Shown: in pieces, positions 16,309-25,193 of the stretch
How the letters are laid out: the number at the start of each line of letters is the position of its first letter
How positions within the stretch are numbered: position 1 is the stretch's first letter
DNA from: Actinoplanes philippinensis
Lineage (GTDB): Bacteria > Actinomycetota > Actinomycetes > Mycobacteriales > Micromonosporaceae
Assembly (NCBI RefSeq): GCF_900113015.1
Contig: NZ_FONV01000008.1
Coordinates: 434,001 to 498,000 of the forward strand
Length of the DNA: 64,000 bases
Direction: 5' to 3'
Position numbers and translations under genes: made by a program
Notes under the pieces: generated by a model
What the model was told of the DNA's origin: nothing
The model's database searches: none
The model's input: the letters and a program-made list of their open reading frames with translations, nothing else

Positions 16309-17997
16309 TCAGGCGGGGGTGAGCGGGGCCGTGGGGATGCCGGGCAGGGTCGGGATGACGTCGGGGGGCTGGGGGCGGTTGAGGCCGAAACCCTGCAGCA
16401 GGTCGACGCCGGCGGTGGCCAGGTCGCGGGCGGTGGGCTCGTCCTCGACTCCCTCGGCCACGACGGTCAGGCCGAGGGCCTTCGCGATGGCGATCACCGA
16501 GTCGATGATCGTGGCGTGGGCGGGGGAGTCGTGCATGCGGATGACGAACGAGCGGTCGATCTTCAGCTCGTCGATGGGGAGCTGGGGGAGCAGGCCCAGG
16601 GACGTGTAACCGGTGCCGAAGTCGTCGATGGCGACCCGGATGCCGCGGGCTCGTAGCTGGGCCAGCTGGGCGGCCACCTGTTCCTGGTTGGTGAGGACGG
16701 CGGTCTCGGTGATCTCGACGGTGAGCATGGTGGCGGGCACCTGCTCCAGGTCGAGGAGGGTGAGGATGGTGCCGACGGCACGGTCCTGGGCCAGGTATGC
16801 CGGGGGCAGGTTGACCGACACCGGCAGGTGACAGCCCCGCGCGTGCCAGGCGGCGGCCTGGCGCAGCGCCTCGGCCAGCACCCAGTCGGTGAGTTCGAGG
16901 ATGACGTCGGAGCGTTCCGCGTCGGGGAGGAACACGCCCGGGGGCAGCAGGCCGCGCTGCGGGTGCTGCCAGCGGACCAGCGCCTCCACGCCGTGCACGA
17001 CGCGGCTGCCGGCGTCGTGCAGCGGCTGGTAGTGCAGGCGCAGGTGGCCGGAGCGCAGACCGGTACGCAATTCGGTGAGCTGCCGCAGGTCGACCCGCTG
17101 GTTGGTGTCGAGTTTCGGGGTCCACTCGACGACGCCGGTGCGCTCGTGTTTGGCACGGCGCATGGCGGCGGCCGCCCGGCGCATCAGCACCGTGACGTCG
17201 TGGTGGTCGGCGTGGCTGATGCCGATGCTGGCCTCGACGCTGATCGGCAGGCCGTCGACCGGGTGCGGGCCGCGGATGCCGGCGGCCAGGCGGCGGCCGA
17301 CACTGTGTACGGTCTGGCCGGCCGGCAGCTCGGAGAGGAGCACCACGAACTGGTCGCCGTCGAGGCGGGCGGCCATGTTGCCGGCGCCCCGGGCGGCGCC
17401 GAGGGCGGTCGCGACCCGGTGCAGCAGGGTGTCGGCGCCGTGGTGACCGAGCACGTCGTTGGCGTCCTGGAAACGGTCCAGTCCCAGGTGGACGACCGCG
17501 ATCAGGTCACCGTCGTCGAGGCGGCGCTGGCCCTCGGCCTGGATGGTGGCCCGGTTCGGCAGGCCGGTCAGCGGGTCGGTCCGGGACAGCCTCGCGAACC
17601 GCCCGGCCATCGCGGCGAGCAGGTCGACGATCGGCGCGATGCCGTGCCGGCCGTCCGGCCAGGACACCAGGACCGGCTCCTCGCGTTCCGCGGCCGGCCG
17701 GGCCAGGGCGGCCTCGGCGGCCACGTCGATGTCGGTGTCGGCGGGCAGCTCCAGTCCACCGGGCGCGGAGCCGGCGAGTTCCTCGGTGGTCAGGCCGGCC
17801 GCGCGGGCACGGTCGATCATCGCCCGGCTCAGCAGCAGGTATCCGTCTCCGGCGGAGACGATGACGCCGGGGGCGAGGCCGTCGGCGGCCAGCCCGGCCT
17901 CGATCTCGGCGATCGGGGTGGTGGTCGTCAACGGGCTCATCGGGATGCCGATCTCGCCCAGTTTGCGGGGCAGGCGGGGGCCGCTGGGCGCGGTCAC
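16309..17997 (-). CDS. EAL phosphodiesterase with degenerate GGDEF domain
   Basis: A 562-residue cytoplasmic protein. Residues 1-170 form a sensor-like region (CBS-like sequence such as VIVSAGDGYLLLSR), then a GGDEF domain whose signature is DGDQF (near residue 212), so cyclase activity is unlikely though the domain may bind GTP. The EAL domain looks intact: VEALVRW (near 334), ITETAVL, DDFGTGYTSLG, ELKIDRSFV and AEGVED. The GTG start at 17997 overlaps the stop of the PAS gene as GTGA. This coupling suggests that the PAS protein senses and this protein degrades c-di-GMP. No membrane segments were seen. Confidence 0.92.
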   Translation of the reverse strand: MTAPSGPRLPRKLGEIGIPMSPLTTTTPIAEIEAGLAADGLAPGVIVSAGDGYLLLSRAMIDRARAAGLTTEELAGSAPGGLELPADTDIDVAAEAALARPAAEREEPVLVSWPDGRHGIAPIVDLLAAMAGRFARLSRTDPLTGLPNRATIQAEGQRRLDDGDLIAVVHLGLDRFQDANDVLGHHGADTLLHRVATALGAARGAGNMAARLDGDQFVVLLSELPAGQTVHSVGRRLAAGIRGPHPVDGLPISVEASIGISHADHHDVTVLMRRAAAAMRRAKHERTGVVEWTPKLDTNQRVDLRQLTELRTGLRSGHLRLHYQPLHDAGSRVVHGVEALVRWQHPQRGLLPPGVFLPDAERSDVILELTDWVLAEALRQAAAWHARGCHLPVSVNLPPAYLAQDRAVGTILTLLDLEQVPATMLTVEITETAVLTNQEQVAAQLAQLRARGIRVAIDDFGTGYTSLGLLPQLPIDELKIDRSFVIRMHDSPAHATIIDSVIAIAKALGLTVVAEGVEDEPTARDLATAGVDLLQGFGLNRPQPPDVIPTLPGIPTAPLTPA

Positions 17998-19445
17998 GCC
18001 GGTCCGTCCAGCCGGAAGCAGGCGATGCTGATCTCGTCGGCGCCGCGGGGGCGAAGCCGGACGAGCAGGCGGCCGTCCCGCCCGGCGAGGATGCCGTCGG
18101 CCCGTTCGCGGCGCAGTGCCATGCGCCACAGGTCGCCCAGGGCTTCCTGATCGTCGTCGGTCACCAGTTGGGCGAGGGGGCGGGCCGGCTCGGTCTCGGC
18201 GGGCGCCGTGGCGGACAGGACGGCGAGGCGGTCGACCAGGTCGGCGAGATCGTGGCGAACGGCTTCCAGGTCGAGTTCGGTGTGGCGTTCCCTGGTCCGG
18301 TCGAGGAGCATGCCGTCCCAGACGACGGCGCCGTCCGCGTCGCGGTGCGGGCGGGAGACCCCGTACAGCCAGCGATGGGTGCCGTCCGGCAGGATCACGC
18401 TGCCGCGCCAGTCCCACGGCTCCAGGGTGCGTGCCGACTCGGCGACGCTGGCGGCGAAGCCCTCCCGGTCCTCCTCGACGATCCGGTCGAGGACCGTGCT
18501 CGCCGACGCGACGATCTGCTCGGGTTCGAGCTGGTAGATGTCCCGGCAGCCGTCGGAGACGAACGTGAACGAGGACTCGCCGGTCGGTTCCATGCGGAAC
18601 TGGTAGAGCATGCCGGGCGCGTTGTTGACGGTGTTCCAGAACCGCTGCTCGCCGGCCTTGATCACGGCCTCGTCGCGGCGCCGCCGGGTGTCGTCGATGG
18701 CGATGGTGCACACCCCGTGGACGGAGCCGTCCGGGTCGGTCAGCGGCACCCGGGTGACCACGTACTGGCGGATCTCGTCACCGAACGGGAGCTCCTCCAG
18801 CACCGTCTTGGCGGCGCCGGACGCGATGACCTGCTCGTCGTGGCCGCGGCCGACGGCGGCGACCGAGGCGGACACCAGGTCGGCCTCGGCACGGCCCACC
18901 ACGTCGGCGGCGGTGACCTGGAAGACGCGCTCGTACTCGCCGTTGACGAACAGGTAGCGGCCGTCCAGGTCCTTCGCCGAGATCATCGCCGTGGTGTGCT
19001 GCAGGATCGCGGTGATCAGGGTGTTGCTGCGCTGCAGCTCCTGCTGGGCCCGGTGCCCGTCGGTCCGGTCCGAGATGAACGCGAAGAACCCCTCGTCGCC
19101 GAGCGCGTCGACGGTCATCGAGATGCTCAGCTCGGAGCCGTCCCGGTGGACGGCCGGCACCTCCATCGGGTGGCCGAGGCCGCCGCTGTCGCCGCTGACC
19201 AGCCGGCGGGCGAACCCGGCGTTGTGCGCGGACCGCAGCGGCGCCGGGATGATCGTGTCCGCGAGGCGCCGGCCGACGATCTCGTCGCGGGTCCAGCCGA
19301 ACAGCTTCTCGGCGGCCGGGTTCCAGTCCCGGATCACCCCGGAGCGGTCGATCTGGAGAAAGGCCAGGGCCGACGCGTCCACGGCACGGTCCCGGAGGCC
19401 GGCCGCCGGCGGGGCGGTGATCTGGGGGGCTTCGACGGTGAACAC
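17994..19445 (-). CDS. Triple-PAS sensor protein
   Basis: A 483-residue cytoplasmic protein with three PAS domains in series, roughly residues 25-130 (LQIDRSGVIRDWNPAAEKLFGW), 140-260 (SAKDLDGRYLFVNGEYERVF) and 280-400 (FTFVSDGCRDIYQLEPEQI). A C-terminal 80-residue part has no recognised output domain: no kinase, GGDEF, EAL or HTH motif was found. It is translationally coupled (GTGA) to the EAL gene downstream, which probably provides the output. A sigma-28-type promoter lies just upstream. PAS ligands such as heme, FAD or small molecules cannot be told apart here. Confidence 0.88.
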   Translation of the reverse strand: MFTVEAPQITAPPAAGLRDRAVDASALAFLQIDRSGVIRDWNPAAEKLFGWTRDEIVGRRLADTIIPAPLRSAHNAGFARRLVSGDSGGLGHPMEVPAVHRDGSELSISMTVDALGDEGFFAFISDRTDGHRAQQELQRSNTLITAILQHTTAMISAKDLDGRYLFVNGEYERVFQVTAADVVGRAEADLVSASVAAVGRGHDEQVIASGAAKTVLEELPFGDEIRQYVVTRVPLTDPDGSVHGVCTIAIDDTRRRRDEAVIKAGEQRFWNTVNNAPGMLYQFRMEPTGESSFTFVSDGCRDIYQLEPEQIVASASTVLDRIVEEDREGFAASVAESARTLEPWDWRGSVILPDGTHRWLYGVSRPHRDADGAVVWDGMLLDRTRERHTELDLEAVRHDLADLVDRLAVLSATAPAETEPARPLAQLVTDDDQEALGDLWRMALRRERADGILAGRDGRLLVRLRPRGADEISIACFRLDGPA

Positions 19446-19453
19446 GCCCCGCT

Positions 19454-19480
19454 CTATCGACCCGGCGGCGACCGACTTGA
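19454..19480 (-). promoter_or_regulatory. Candidate sigma-28/WhiG-type promoter of the PAS-EAL operon
   Basis: Reading the minus strand, TCAA (19480-19477) is followed by exactly 15 bases and then GTCGATAG (19461-19454). The motility/sporulation sigma consensus is TAAA-N15-GCCGATAA. The -10 element ends nine bases before the GTG/ATG region of the PAS gene. The same architecture precedes the chemoreceptor at 59610. Confidence 0.5.
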
Positions 19481-19505
19481 GGGACCGGTGGGACAGCCGG
19501 AACGG

Positions 19506-20720
19506 TCAGACGGCGGCCGGAGCCGGGGCGGGCCGCCACTGCTCGGAGCCGAACACCTCGTACCGGATGCGCTCGTCCGGGATGCCGCGCAGGTGCAGGC
19601 CGGCACGGACCGCCTGCATGAACGGCGCCGGGCCGCACAGGTACACCTCGGCGTCCGGGTGGACCGGGATGAGGTCGGTGTCGATCCGGCCGGGGAACGT
19701 GTCCGGCTCACCGGACGGCTGCTCGTACCAGTACAGGCTGCGGAAGGCCCGCAGCCGGGCGCCGTTGGCGTTCATGTCGGCGCGCAGCGGGTGCCGGTCG
19801 GGGCTGCGGTCGGCGTGCACCGCGGTCACCTCCCGGGTCGGCTGGGTACGCGCGACGTGCTCCAGGATCGACGCCATCGGAGTGACCCCCACCCCGGCGC
19901 TGACCAGCAGCAACGGCGACGTCCCCGGGCGGAGCGTGAGATCGCCGTAGGGCCGGCTGAGCCGCAGCGTGTCCCCGGTGGCGACGTGGTCGTGCAGGAA
20001 CCCGGAGACCACTCCGTCGGGCGCTCCGCCGGCGCCGCGCACCCGCCGGACGGTGATCCGCAGCGTGCCCCCGGTCGCGGCCTGCGACAGCGAGTACTGC
20101 CGGAGCTGGCGGCCGGTGCCGGGCAGGTCGGCGGCGACCGTCACATACTGCCCGGGGTGGAAGCCGGGGGCCGCCCCGCCGTCCGCCGGGACCAGCACGA
20201 ACGACACCGTGTCGTGCGCCTCGGCGATCCGCTGGGCGACGGTGAACCCGCGCCACGGGTCGTCGCCGTCCACCCCCGCCTCGGCGTAGATTCGCGCCTC
20301 ACGGCCGATCAGCCGGGCCGCGAACAGCCAATACACCTCGTCCCAGGCGGCGGCGACCGGTGGCGTGACGGCGTCGCCGAGCACCGTGCCGACCGCGCCG
20401 AGCAGGTAGCGGCCGACCATCGTGTACTGCTCGGGGCGGATGCCGAGAGCGCAGTGCCGGTGGGCGATCCGCTCGACGATGTGCTCGAACGCGGGCCCGT
20501 CCGGGCCGGCGCCGATCAGATGCATGGCGTACGCCGCGACGGCCCCGGAGAGGGAGCTGCGCTGCTCGCCGGTGGCCTGCGCGCTGCGGCTGAACAGGTT
20601 CAGCAGATCCGGGTTCTCCCCGATCATCGTCCGGTAGAAGACGTCGGAGATCTCCTCGAGGTGCTCGCCGACGACCGGCAGGGTGGCCTCGATGATCGGG
20701 GCGCTGGATGCGGACAGCAT
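19506..20720 (-). CDS. hmp: Flavohemoglobin, nitric oxide dioxygenase
   Basis: Globin-reductase fusion of 404 residues that converts NO to nitrate with O2 and NAD(P)H. Globin domain 1-135 with the proximal His region HRHCALGIRPEQYTMVGRYLL; FAD domain 150-250 with HPGQYVTV and RQYSLS; NAD domain from about 260 with GVGVTPMASIL and the C-terminal YLCGPAPFM and VFGSEQW. Full length for the family. The start ATG at 20720 lies 12 bases after the nsrR stop, so both are on one transcript under the operator upstream of nsrR. NO would release repression and induce detoxification. Confidence 0.95.
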   Translation of the reverse strand: MLSASSAPIIEATLPVVGEHLEEISDVFYRTMIGENPDLLNLFSRSAQATGEQRSSLSGAVAAYAMHLIGAGPDGPAFEHIVERIAHRHCALGIRPEQYTMVGRYLLGAVGTVLGDAVTPPVAAAWDEVYWLFAARLIGREARIYAEAGVDGDDPWRGFTVAQRIAEAHDTVSFVLVPADGGAAPGFHPGQYVTVAADLPGTGRQLRQYSLSQAATGGTLRITVRRVRGAGGAPDGVVSGFLHDHVATGDTLRLSRPYGDLTLRPGTSPLLLVSAGVGVTPMASILEHVARTQPTREVTAVHADRSPDRHPLRADMNANGARLRAFRSLYWYEQPSGEPDTFPGRIDTDLIPVHPDAEVYLCGPAPFMQAVRAGLHLRGIPDERIRYEVFGSEQWRPAPAPAAV

Positions 20721-20732
20721 GAGGGATCTCCT

Positions 20733-21158
20733 CTACGAGAGTGTGAGCAGGACCTGGCGGACCGGTGGGGCGGCCAGGTCGCCGATCGTGATGGGGTCGA
20801 GCGAGGCGTAGAACGCCTCCTGTGCGGCGCGCAACGCTCCGCGCAGCCGGCAGCCGGCGTTGAGCGGGCAGGGGACGTCCCCGCCGCACTCCACGACCTC
20901 GGTGTCGCCCTCCAGGTCGCGGACCAGCCCGCCGACCGAGGCCTCGGACGCGCCGGCTGCGAGCCGGACACCGCCGTTGCGGCCGCGGACGGTCTCCAGC
21001 AGGCCGAGATGCTGCAGCCGCTGGACGACCTTGGCGAGGTGGCTGCGGGGGACCGCCACGGCGGAGGCCAGCCCTTCGATCGTGAGCAGATCGCCGGATC
21101 GGGCGGCGGCGAGCATGAGGACCCGGAGACCGATGTCGGTGGAGCGGTTCAGTCGCAC
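20733..21158 (-). CDS. nsrR: Rrf2-family NO-responsive repressor NsrR
   Basis: A 141-residue Rrf2 winged-helix regulator. The N-terminal HTH reads LTIEGLASAVAVPRSHLAKVVQRLQ. Three cysteines at 91, 97 and 103 (spaced C-x5-C-x5-C) match the Fe-S cluster ligands of Streptomyces NsrR. The GTG start at 21158 was taken because MRLNRSTDIGLRVLMLAA is the normal family beginning. It is co-transcribed with hmp, its classic target. The 23-base 11-1-11 palindrome just upstream is the probable autoregulatory site. A redox regulator such as RsrR is the alternative, less likely with hmp adjacent. Confidence 0.93.
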   Translation of the reverse strand: MRLNRSTDIGLRVLMLAAARSGDLLTIEGLASAVAVPRSHLAKVVQRLQHLGLLETVRGRNGGVRLAAGASEASVGGLVRDLEGDTEVVECGGDVPCPLNAGCRLRGALRAAQEAFYASLDPITIGDLAAPPVRQVLLTLS

Positions 21159-21172
21159 GGGTCGACGGTACT

Positions 21173-21199
21173 AAAAGAGGAATATACAAGTCCTCTTTT
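21173..21199 (-). promoter_or_regulatory. Candidate NsrR operator over the nsrR-hmp promoter
   Basis: Perfect arms AAAAGAGGA (21173-21181) and TCCTCTTTT (21191-21199) flank nine bases. The inner 23 bases (21175-21197) have 11-1-11 symmetry, the form of known NsrR sites. On the minus strand a TATATT hexamer sits inside the palindrome and would act as the -10 box, so binding would block transcription. AT-rich against a GC-rich background. Confidence 0.7.
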
Positions 21200-21210
21200 G
21201 AGCCATAAAT

Positions 21211-21238
21211 CACGGGGAGGGTCTGCACCCTCCCCGTG
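21211..21238 (-). terminator. Strong hairpin terminator after the GH43 gene
   Basis: A perfect 12-base stem, CACGGGGAGGGT (21211-21222) and ACCCTCCCCGTG (21227-21238), with a four-base loop. It lies six bases past the GH43 stop on the minus strand and is followed by ATTTAT. It separates the arabinan operon from the nsrR promoter. Confidence 0.75.
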
Positions 21239-21243
21239 ATCGG

Positions 21244-22635
21244 TCAGCTGAGCCTGAACACCGTGGCCCGGTCGGCCACGGTGAGCGCCCCGTTGCGGTG
21301 CTGCAGGAACCGGCCGGGCGCCACCCGTACCGTCACGCCGTCCTTGACCGCGATCCGGGTCACCGGGGTGCCCGTCGTGCTCAGGGACACCGAGCCGCCG
21401 CTGACGGTCAGGTACTTCGCGGGCTGGTCGACCGACTGGACCGTCTCGGTGCCGTCGGCCGCCTTGACGAACCGGAACTGGGTCAGCTCCAGCTCCCGCG
21501 GCGCGTGGTCGACCTGGAACGCGTCGCCCACGTGCTTGACGAACGAGCGCGGCCGGTCCGCCGGCGACAGGCGCACGATCGGCCCGCCCGAGCCAACCGG
21601 GACCCCGAACAGCGGCGTCCCGTCCTCGTGCCAGTACAGCTTCTGCACCCGGGTGTGCCGGTTGGGGTCGTAGAGCGGGTCGCCGGTGATCTGCTTGTAG
21701 TCACGGGCATGGTAGACGAGCACGTCCGTCCCGTCGGGGGTGACGGTGAAGGAGTTGTGCCCCGGCCCGAATCGGGAGGTGGCGTCATGGGTGGTGAAGA
21801 TCGGATCGGGGCTCTTCGTCCAGCTCTCCCGGGCGAGGAGGTCGGCGGAGGCCGAGGCGGTGAGCAGGCCCATGCAGTAGTTGGCGTCGGTGGCGCTGGC
21901 CGAGTAGGTGATGAACACCCGGCCGTTGCGGATCAGCACCGCCGGCCCCTCGTTGACCTTGTACCCGATGATCTCCCAGCTCTTCGTGGGAGTGGTGATC
22001 CGGGTCGGTTTGGTCTTCAGCGTCCACGGGTTCGCCATCTCGGCGATGTAGAGGCTGGTGTTGACCGCGATCTCCGGTTCGCTCTGCGCCCACACCAGGT
22101 ACTGCTTCCCGCGGTGGGTGAAGCTGGTGGCGTCCAGGGTGAACCCGTCCCACTCGGTGAGCAGCTGGCCCTTGAGGACCCAGCCGGCCGGGTCACGCGG
22201 GTCGTCGAGCGCCGACTCCATCACGTAGGTGCGGATCCGGAACACCTCACCGGCGTCACCGGCGGCGAAGTAGATGTACCACCGCCCGCCGATGCGGTGC
22301 AGCTCCGGCGCCCAGATGTGGCCGCCCATCCGCCCGCCGGCCGGGCGGCGCCAGATGACGCTCTCCTCGGCGGTGGCCAGGCCCTCGATGGTCGGCGCGC
22401 CCCGCACGACCAGGCGGTCGTACTCGGGTACCGAGCCGGTGAAGTAGTACTGCCCGTTCACCGGCTTGGTGATCCACGGGTCGGCACGCTGGCTGATCAG
22501 CGGATCCACGGTCGGCACGCCGTAGATCTCGGCATCGGGCCGGGCCTTCACGACAGGGGCGCCCTCGGCGCCCACGGGCAGGACGACGGCCATGGCGCCC
22601 ACGGCGCCACCCGCCAGCACGGTTCGTCGGTTCAT
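21244..22635 (-). CDS. Secreted GH43 alpha-L-arabinofuranosidase with C-terminal AbfB-like domain
   Basis: Secreted glycosidase of 463 residues. The N-terminus MNRRTVLAGGAVGAMAVVLP is a twin-arginine-type signal. The five-bladed propeller of GH43 spans about residues 35-335, with the probable catalytic base in RADPWI, WAPELH, TLDATSF and the acid region KVNEGPAV. Residues 350-463 (SFVKHVGDAFQVDH, RFLQHRNGALTV) look like an AbfB/CBM42-type beta-trefoil that binds arabinose side chains. It is the second gene of an operon, 11 bases after the GH51 gene, so both enzymes are made together to strip arabinose from arabinan or arabinoxylan. Confidence 0.9.
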   Translation of the reverse strand: MNRRTVLAGGAVGAMAVVLPVGAEGAPVVKARPDAEIYGVPTVDPLISQRADPWITKPVNGQYYFTGSVPEYDRLVVRGAPTIEGLATAEESVIWRRPAGGRMGGHIWAPELHRIGGRWYIYFAAGDAGEVFRIRTYVMESALDDPRDPAGWVLKGQLLTEWDGFTLDATSFTHRGKQYLVWAQSEPEIAVNTSLYIAEMANPWTLKTKPTRITTPTKSWEIIGYKVNEGPAVLIRNGRVFITYSASATDANYCMGLLTASASADLLARESWTKSPDPIFTTHDATSRFGPGHNSFTVTPDGTDVLVYHARDYKQITGDPLYDPNRHTRVQKLYWHEDGTPLFGVPVGSGGPIVRLSPADRPRSFVKHVGDAFQVDHAPRELELTQFRFVKAADGTETVQSVDQPAKYLTVSGGSVSLSTTGTPVTRIAVKDGVTVRVAPGRFLQHRNGALTVADRATVFRLS

Positions 22636-22646
22636 GAGCGGGCCCC

Positions 22647-25130
22647 TTACCGGGTCTTGATGCGGAGGAAGGTGACCGAGTTCGCCGGGAACTCACGGGT
22701 GAAGACCGGCGAGATGCCGTGCACGGTCGAGGTGACCGGCTGGATCGGCTCGGCCGAGCGGGTGTTCTGCTCGCCCGGGTCACCGGTGATCACGATCTGC
22801 TTCGCGGTACGCGCCACCTTGCGCCCACCCAGGTCGACCTTCGTGACCGCCGGGCTGTCCTGCGCGTTGACCACCTTCACGATGATCTCGCCACGCTTGG
22901 TGTCCTCGGTGACGACCTGCGCGAACGGCTCGGTGACCGCGTTGTCGTCGAACGAGCCCCACTCCACGCCGTCCAGGATCAGGGTGACCTTGGTGCCCCG
23001 TACCTGAATCTTGAGGTCGTAGGTCTTTCCGGTCGTGACGGTGTCGGGCTTGGTGAGGATCTGCTCCTTGGCGGAGGTGATCCCCTTCTCGATCGCGCCC
23101 TGGGTGTTGTTCCAGCCGCCCAGGTTCCACCAGTAGAACTGGCCGGTCTCCTGGATGCCGAACGCGACCAGGAAGCCCTCCGCGCCGGCCGTCTTGGTGG
23201 CCTTCAGCGTGTAGTCGTAATCGGTCTCGCCGATCGTCGCGGCCTTGACCATGGTGTCCTCGGTGTCCGTGGTCGTCTGGGTGTAGGCGCCGTTGGTCAC
23301 CGCCCAGTTGCCGCGGTTGGTCACCGAGGTCCAGCCGTCGGCGTTGCCGTCGCCGAAGTCGTCGCTGTAGAGCACGGTGCCGTCCGGCCGGGTGACCTTG
23401 ACGTCGTCGTAGACCGCGGCGGTACGCCAGGTGGAGAGTCCGATCGCGCCGGTGATCGGCTTCGGCTGCAGCACGTTGCCGGTGGCCGACGACGGCAGGA
23501 CGCGATCGCCGACGTTGTTCATGAACAGCTTCTGCACCTGGTAGCTGGTGGAGCCCCACGACTCGTCGTTGTCGAACCAGATCATGTCCGGTTTCCACTG
23601 CACGTTGTCGATGTTGGCGAGCAGCGGCGCGTAGGACGCCATCTTCACCACGTCGGCGTTGCGCTCCAGGCCGGTCATGTACGCGGCCTCGGCGAGAGAG
23701 TTGTACAGCTTGTTGTCCAGTGACGCGTATTCGCCCAGGAAGACCTTGGGACCATTGCGGTCGTACGCGTCATAGCGCTTGTTGTTCTGCAGGAACCAGG
23801 CCGGGCTGTTGTAGTAGTGCTCGTCCACCATGTCCGAGCCGTGCTCGCGGTTCTTGGCCCACAGGTTCTCGAACGTGCCACCCTGGTCGTCCGGGCCGGA
23901 GTTGCTGACCACGGTGATCTCCGGGTGTTTCGCCTTGATCGCCGACTCGAACCTGAGGAAGTTCGCCCAGTACTCCTCGGGCAGGTTCTCCTCGTTGCCG
24001 ACCGCGACGGTGGTCAGGCCGAACGGCTTCGGGTGCCCCGACTCGGCGCGCAGCCTGCCCCAGGTGCTGGTGACCGGCCCGTTGGCGTACTCGATCAGGT
24101 CGAGCGCGTCCTGGATGTGCCGCTGCAGCAGCGCCTCGTCCACGGTGGCCCGGTTCTGGCCACAACCGGTAACCAGGGCCGGCAGCACCGGCAGCGGCAT
24201 GGCGCCGATGTCCTCGGAGAACTGGAAGTACTCGTAGTAGCCGAGGCCGTAGGACTGGTTGTAGCCCCAGAAGTTCTTGTTGGTGGCGCGCGTCTCGACC
24301 GGCCCGACGGTGTCCTTCCACTGGTAGGACCGGGCGCGCGGGTAGTTGTTCGCGGCGTCGTACGAGTACATGCTGCCGGTGTTGACCAGGCAGCCGCCGG
24401 GGAAACGGACGAAGCCGGGCTTCAGGTCCGCGACCTTCTGGGCCAGGTCCTTGCGCAGGCCGTTGGCGCGTCCCCGGTAGGTGTCCCGGGGGAAGAGGGA
24501 GACCTCGTCGAGCAGGACGCTGCCGGCGGTCCTGACGGTGAGCCGGGCGGCATCGCTGGTGGCGGTGGCCCGCAGCGTGCCGGTGTACTTCTTCCAGGCG
24601 TCGCCCGCGGCCGCGATGGTGACCGGGGCGGACAGGGCCGTGCCGTCGGCCGTGGTCAGGGTGGCCTCGATCGTTGTCGAGCCCCGCGCCCACACCGAGA
24701 AGTCGTACCGGTCGGACCTCCGGACCGCGAGCCCGGTGTTGTAACCCGCGTTGGTCAGGGTCGTCGCGCCGGTGACCGCGAGGTAGTTGCGATTGCGCTC
24801 GTTGAGCCGCTGGGCGTCGTTGGTGACCACGGCCGCGCCGGCGACCGTCCACGCGGTCAGTCCGTTGTATCCGGACGCATCGGTGGTGTTGAATTCGAAC
24901 GAGCGGTTGCGGACCAGCTCGGCGTAGAGGCCGCCGTCGGCCGCGTAGTTGATGTCCTCGAAGAAGACGCCGTACATGGACCTGGGGATGGCGGCGCCGG
25001 TGGCGGCCGGATCGACCGTGATGGTGTAGTCCGGCTCGACCGCGTGCGCGGCGACCGGCGGCGAGACCGCGAGCGGGAGCGAGACCAGAACGGCGGCCAC
25101 GCCCGCGAGGCGGTAGGGGATTGTGCGCAT
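22647..25130 (-). CDS. Secreted GH51 alpha-L-arabinofuranosidase with CBM and LamG-like domains
   Basis: Secreted enzyme of 827 residues. Sec signal peptide 1-31 ending AHA; N-terminal SMYGVFFEDINYAADGGLYAEL is the GH51 hallmark; a carbohydrate-binding CBM4/9-type insert lies at about 65-210 (GYNGLTAWTVAGAAV, KKYTGTLRATA). The catalytic part follows, with acid/base Glu in VAVGNEENLPEEY (near 379) and nucleophile in VFLGEYASLDN (near 466). Residues 590-790 (LYSDDFGDGNADGW, LILDGVEWGSFDDNA) form a LamG/DUF1080-type sandwich. First gene of the arabinan operon, preceded by a TTGACA promoter and several candidate operators. Typical family members lack the last domain. Confidence 0.93.
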   Translation of the reverse strand: MRTIPYRLAGVAAVLVSLPLAVSPPVAAHAVEPDYTITVDPAATGAAIPRSMYGVFFEDINYAADGGLYAELVRNRSFEFNTTDASGYNGLTAWTVAGAAVVTNDAQRLNERNRNYLAVTGATTLTNAGYNTGLAVRRSDRYDFSVWARGSTTIEATLTTADGTALSAPVTIAAAGDAWKKYTGTLRATATSDAARLTVRTAGSVLLDEVSLFPRDTYRGRANGLRKDLAQKVADLKPGFVRFPGGCLVNTGSMYSYDAANNYPRARSYQWKDTVGPVETRATNKNFWGYNQSYGLGYYEYFQFSEDIGAMPLPVLPALVTGCGQNRATVDEALLQRHIQDALDLIEYANGPVTSTWGRLRAESGHPKPFGLTTVAVGNEENLPEEYWANFLRFESAIKAKHPEITVVSNSGPDDQGGTFENLWAKNREHGSDMVDEHYYNSPAWFLQNNKRYDAYDRNGPKVFLGEYASLDNKLYNSLAEAAYMTGLERNADVVKMASYAPLLANIDNVQWKPDMIWFDNDESWGSTSYQVQKLFMNNVGDRVLPSSATGNVLQPKPITGAIGLSTWRTAAVYDDVKVTRPDGTVLYSDDFGDGNADGWTSVTNRGNWAVTNGAYTQTTTDTEDTMVKAATIGETDYDYTLKATKTAGAEGFLVAFGIQETGQFYWWNLGGWNNTQGAIEKGITSAKEQILTKPDTVTTGKTYDLKIQVRGTKVTLILDGVEWGSFDDNAVTEPFAQVVTEDTKRGEIIVKVVNAQDSPAVTKVDLGGRKVARTAKQIVITGDPGEQNTRSAEPIQPVTSTVHGISPVFTREFPANSVTFLRIKTR

Positions 25131-25193
25131 GAGGGGTCCTCCGGTGCGGATCGCAACGGTTTCAGAAGTGTTTCCGGTGGACTAGCTCAGCAA

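Noticed and set aside
18168..21239. A 1000-codon plus-strand open frame across the PAS, hmp and nsrR genes
   Set aside because: It spans three well-supported minus-strand genes and their promoters, has no recognisable domain and shows antisense-type composition.
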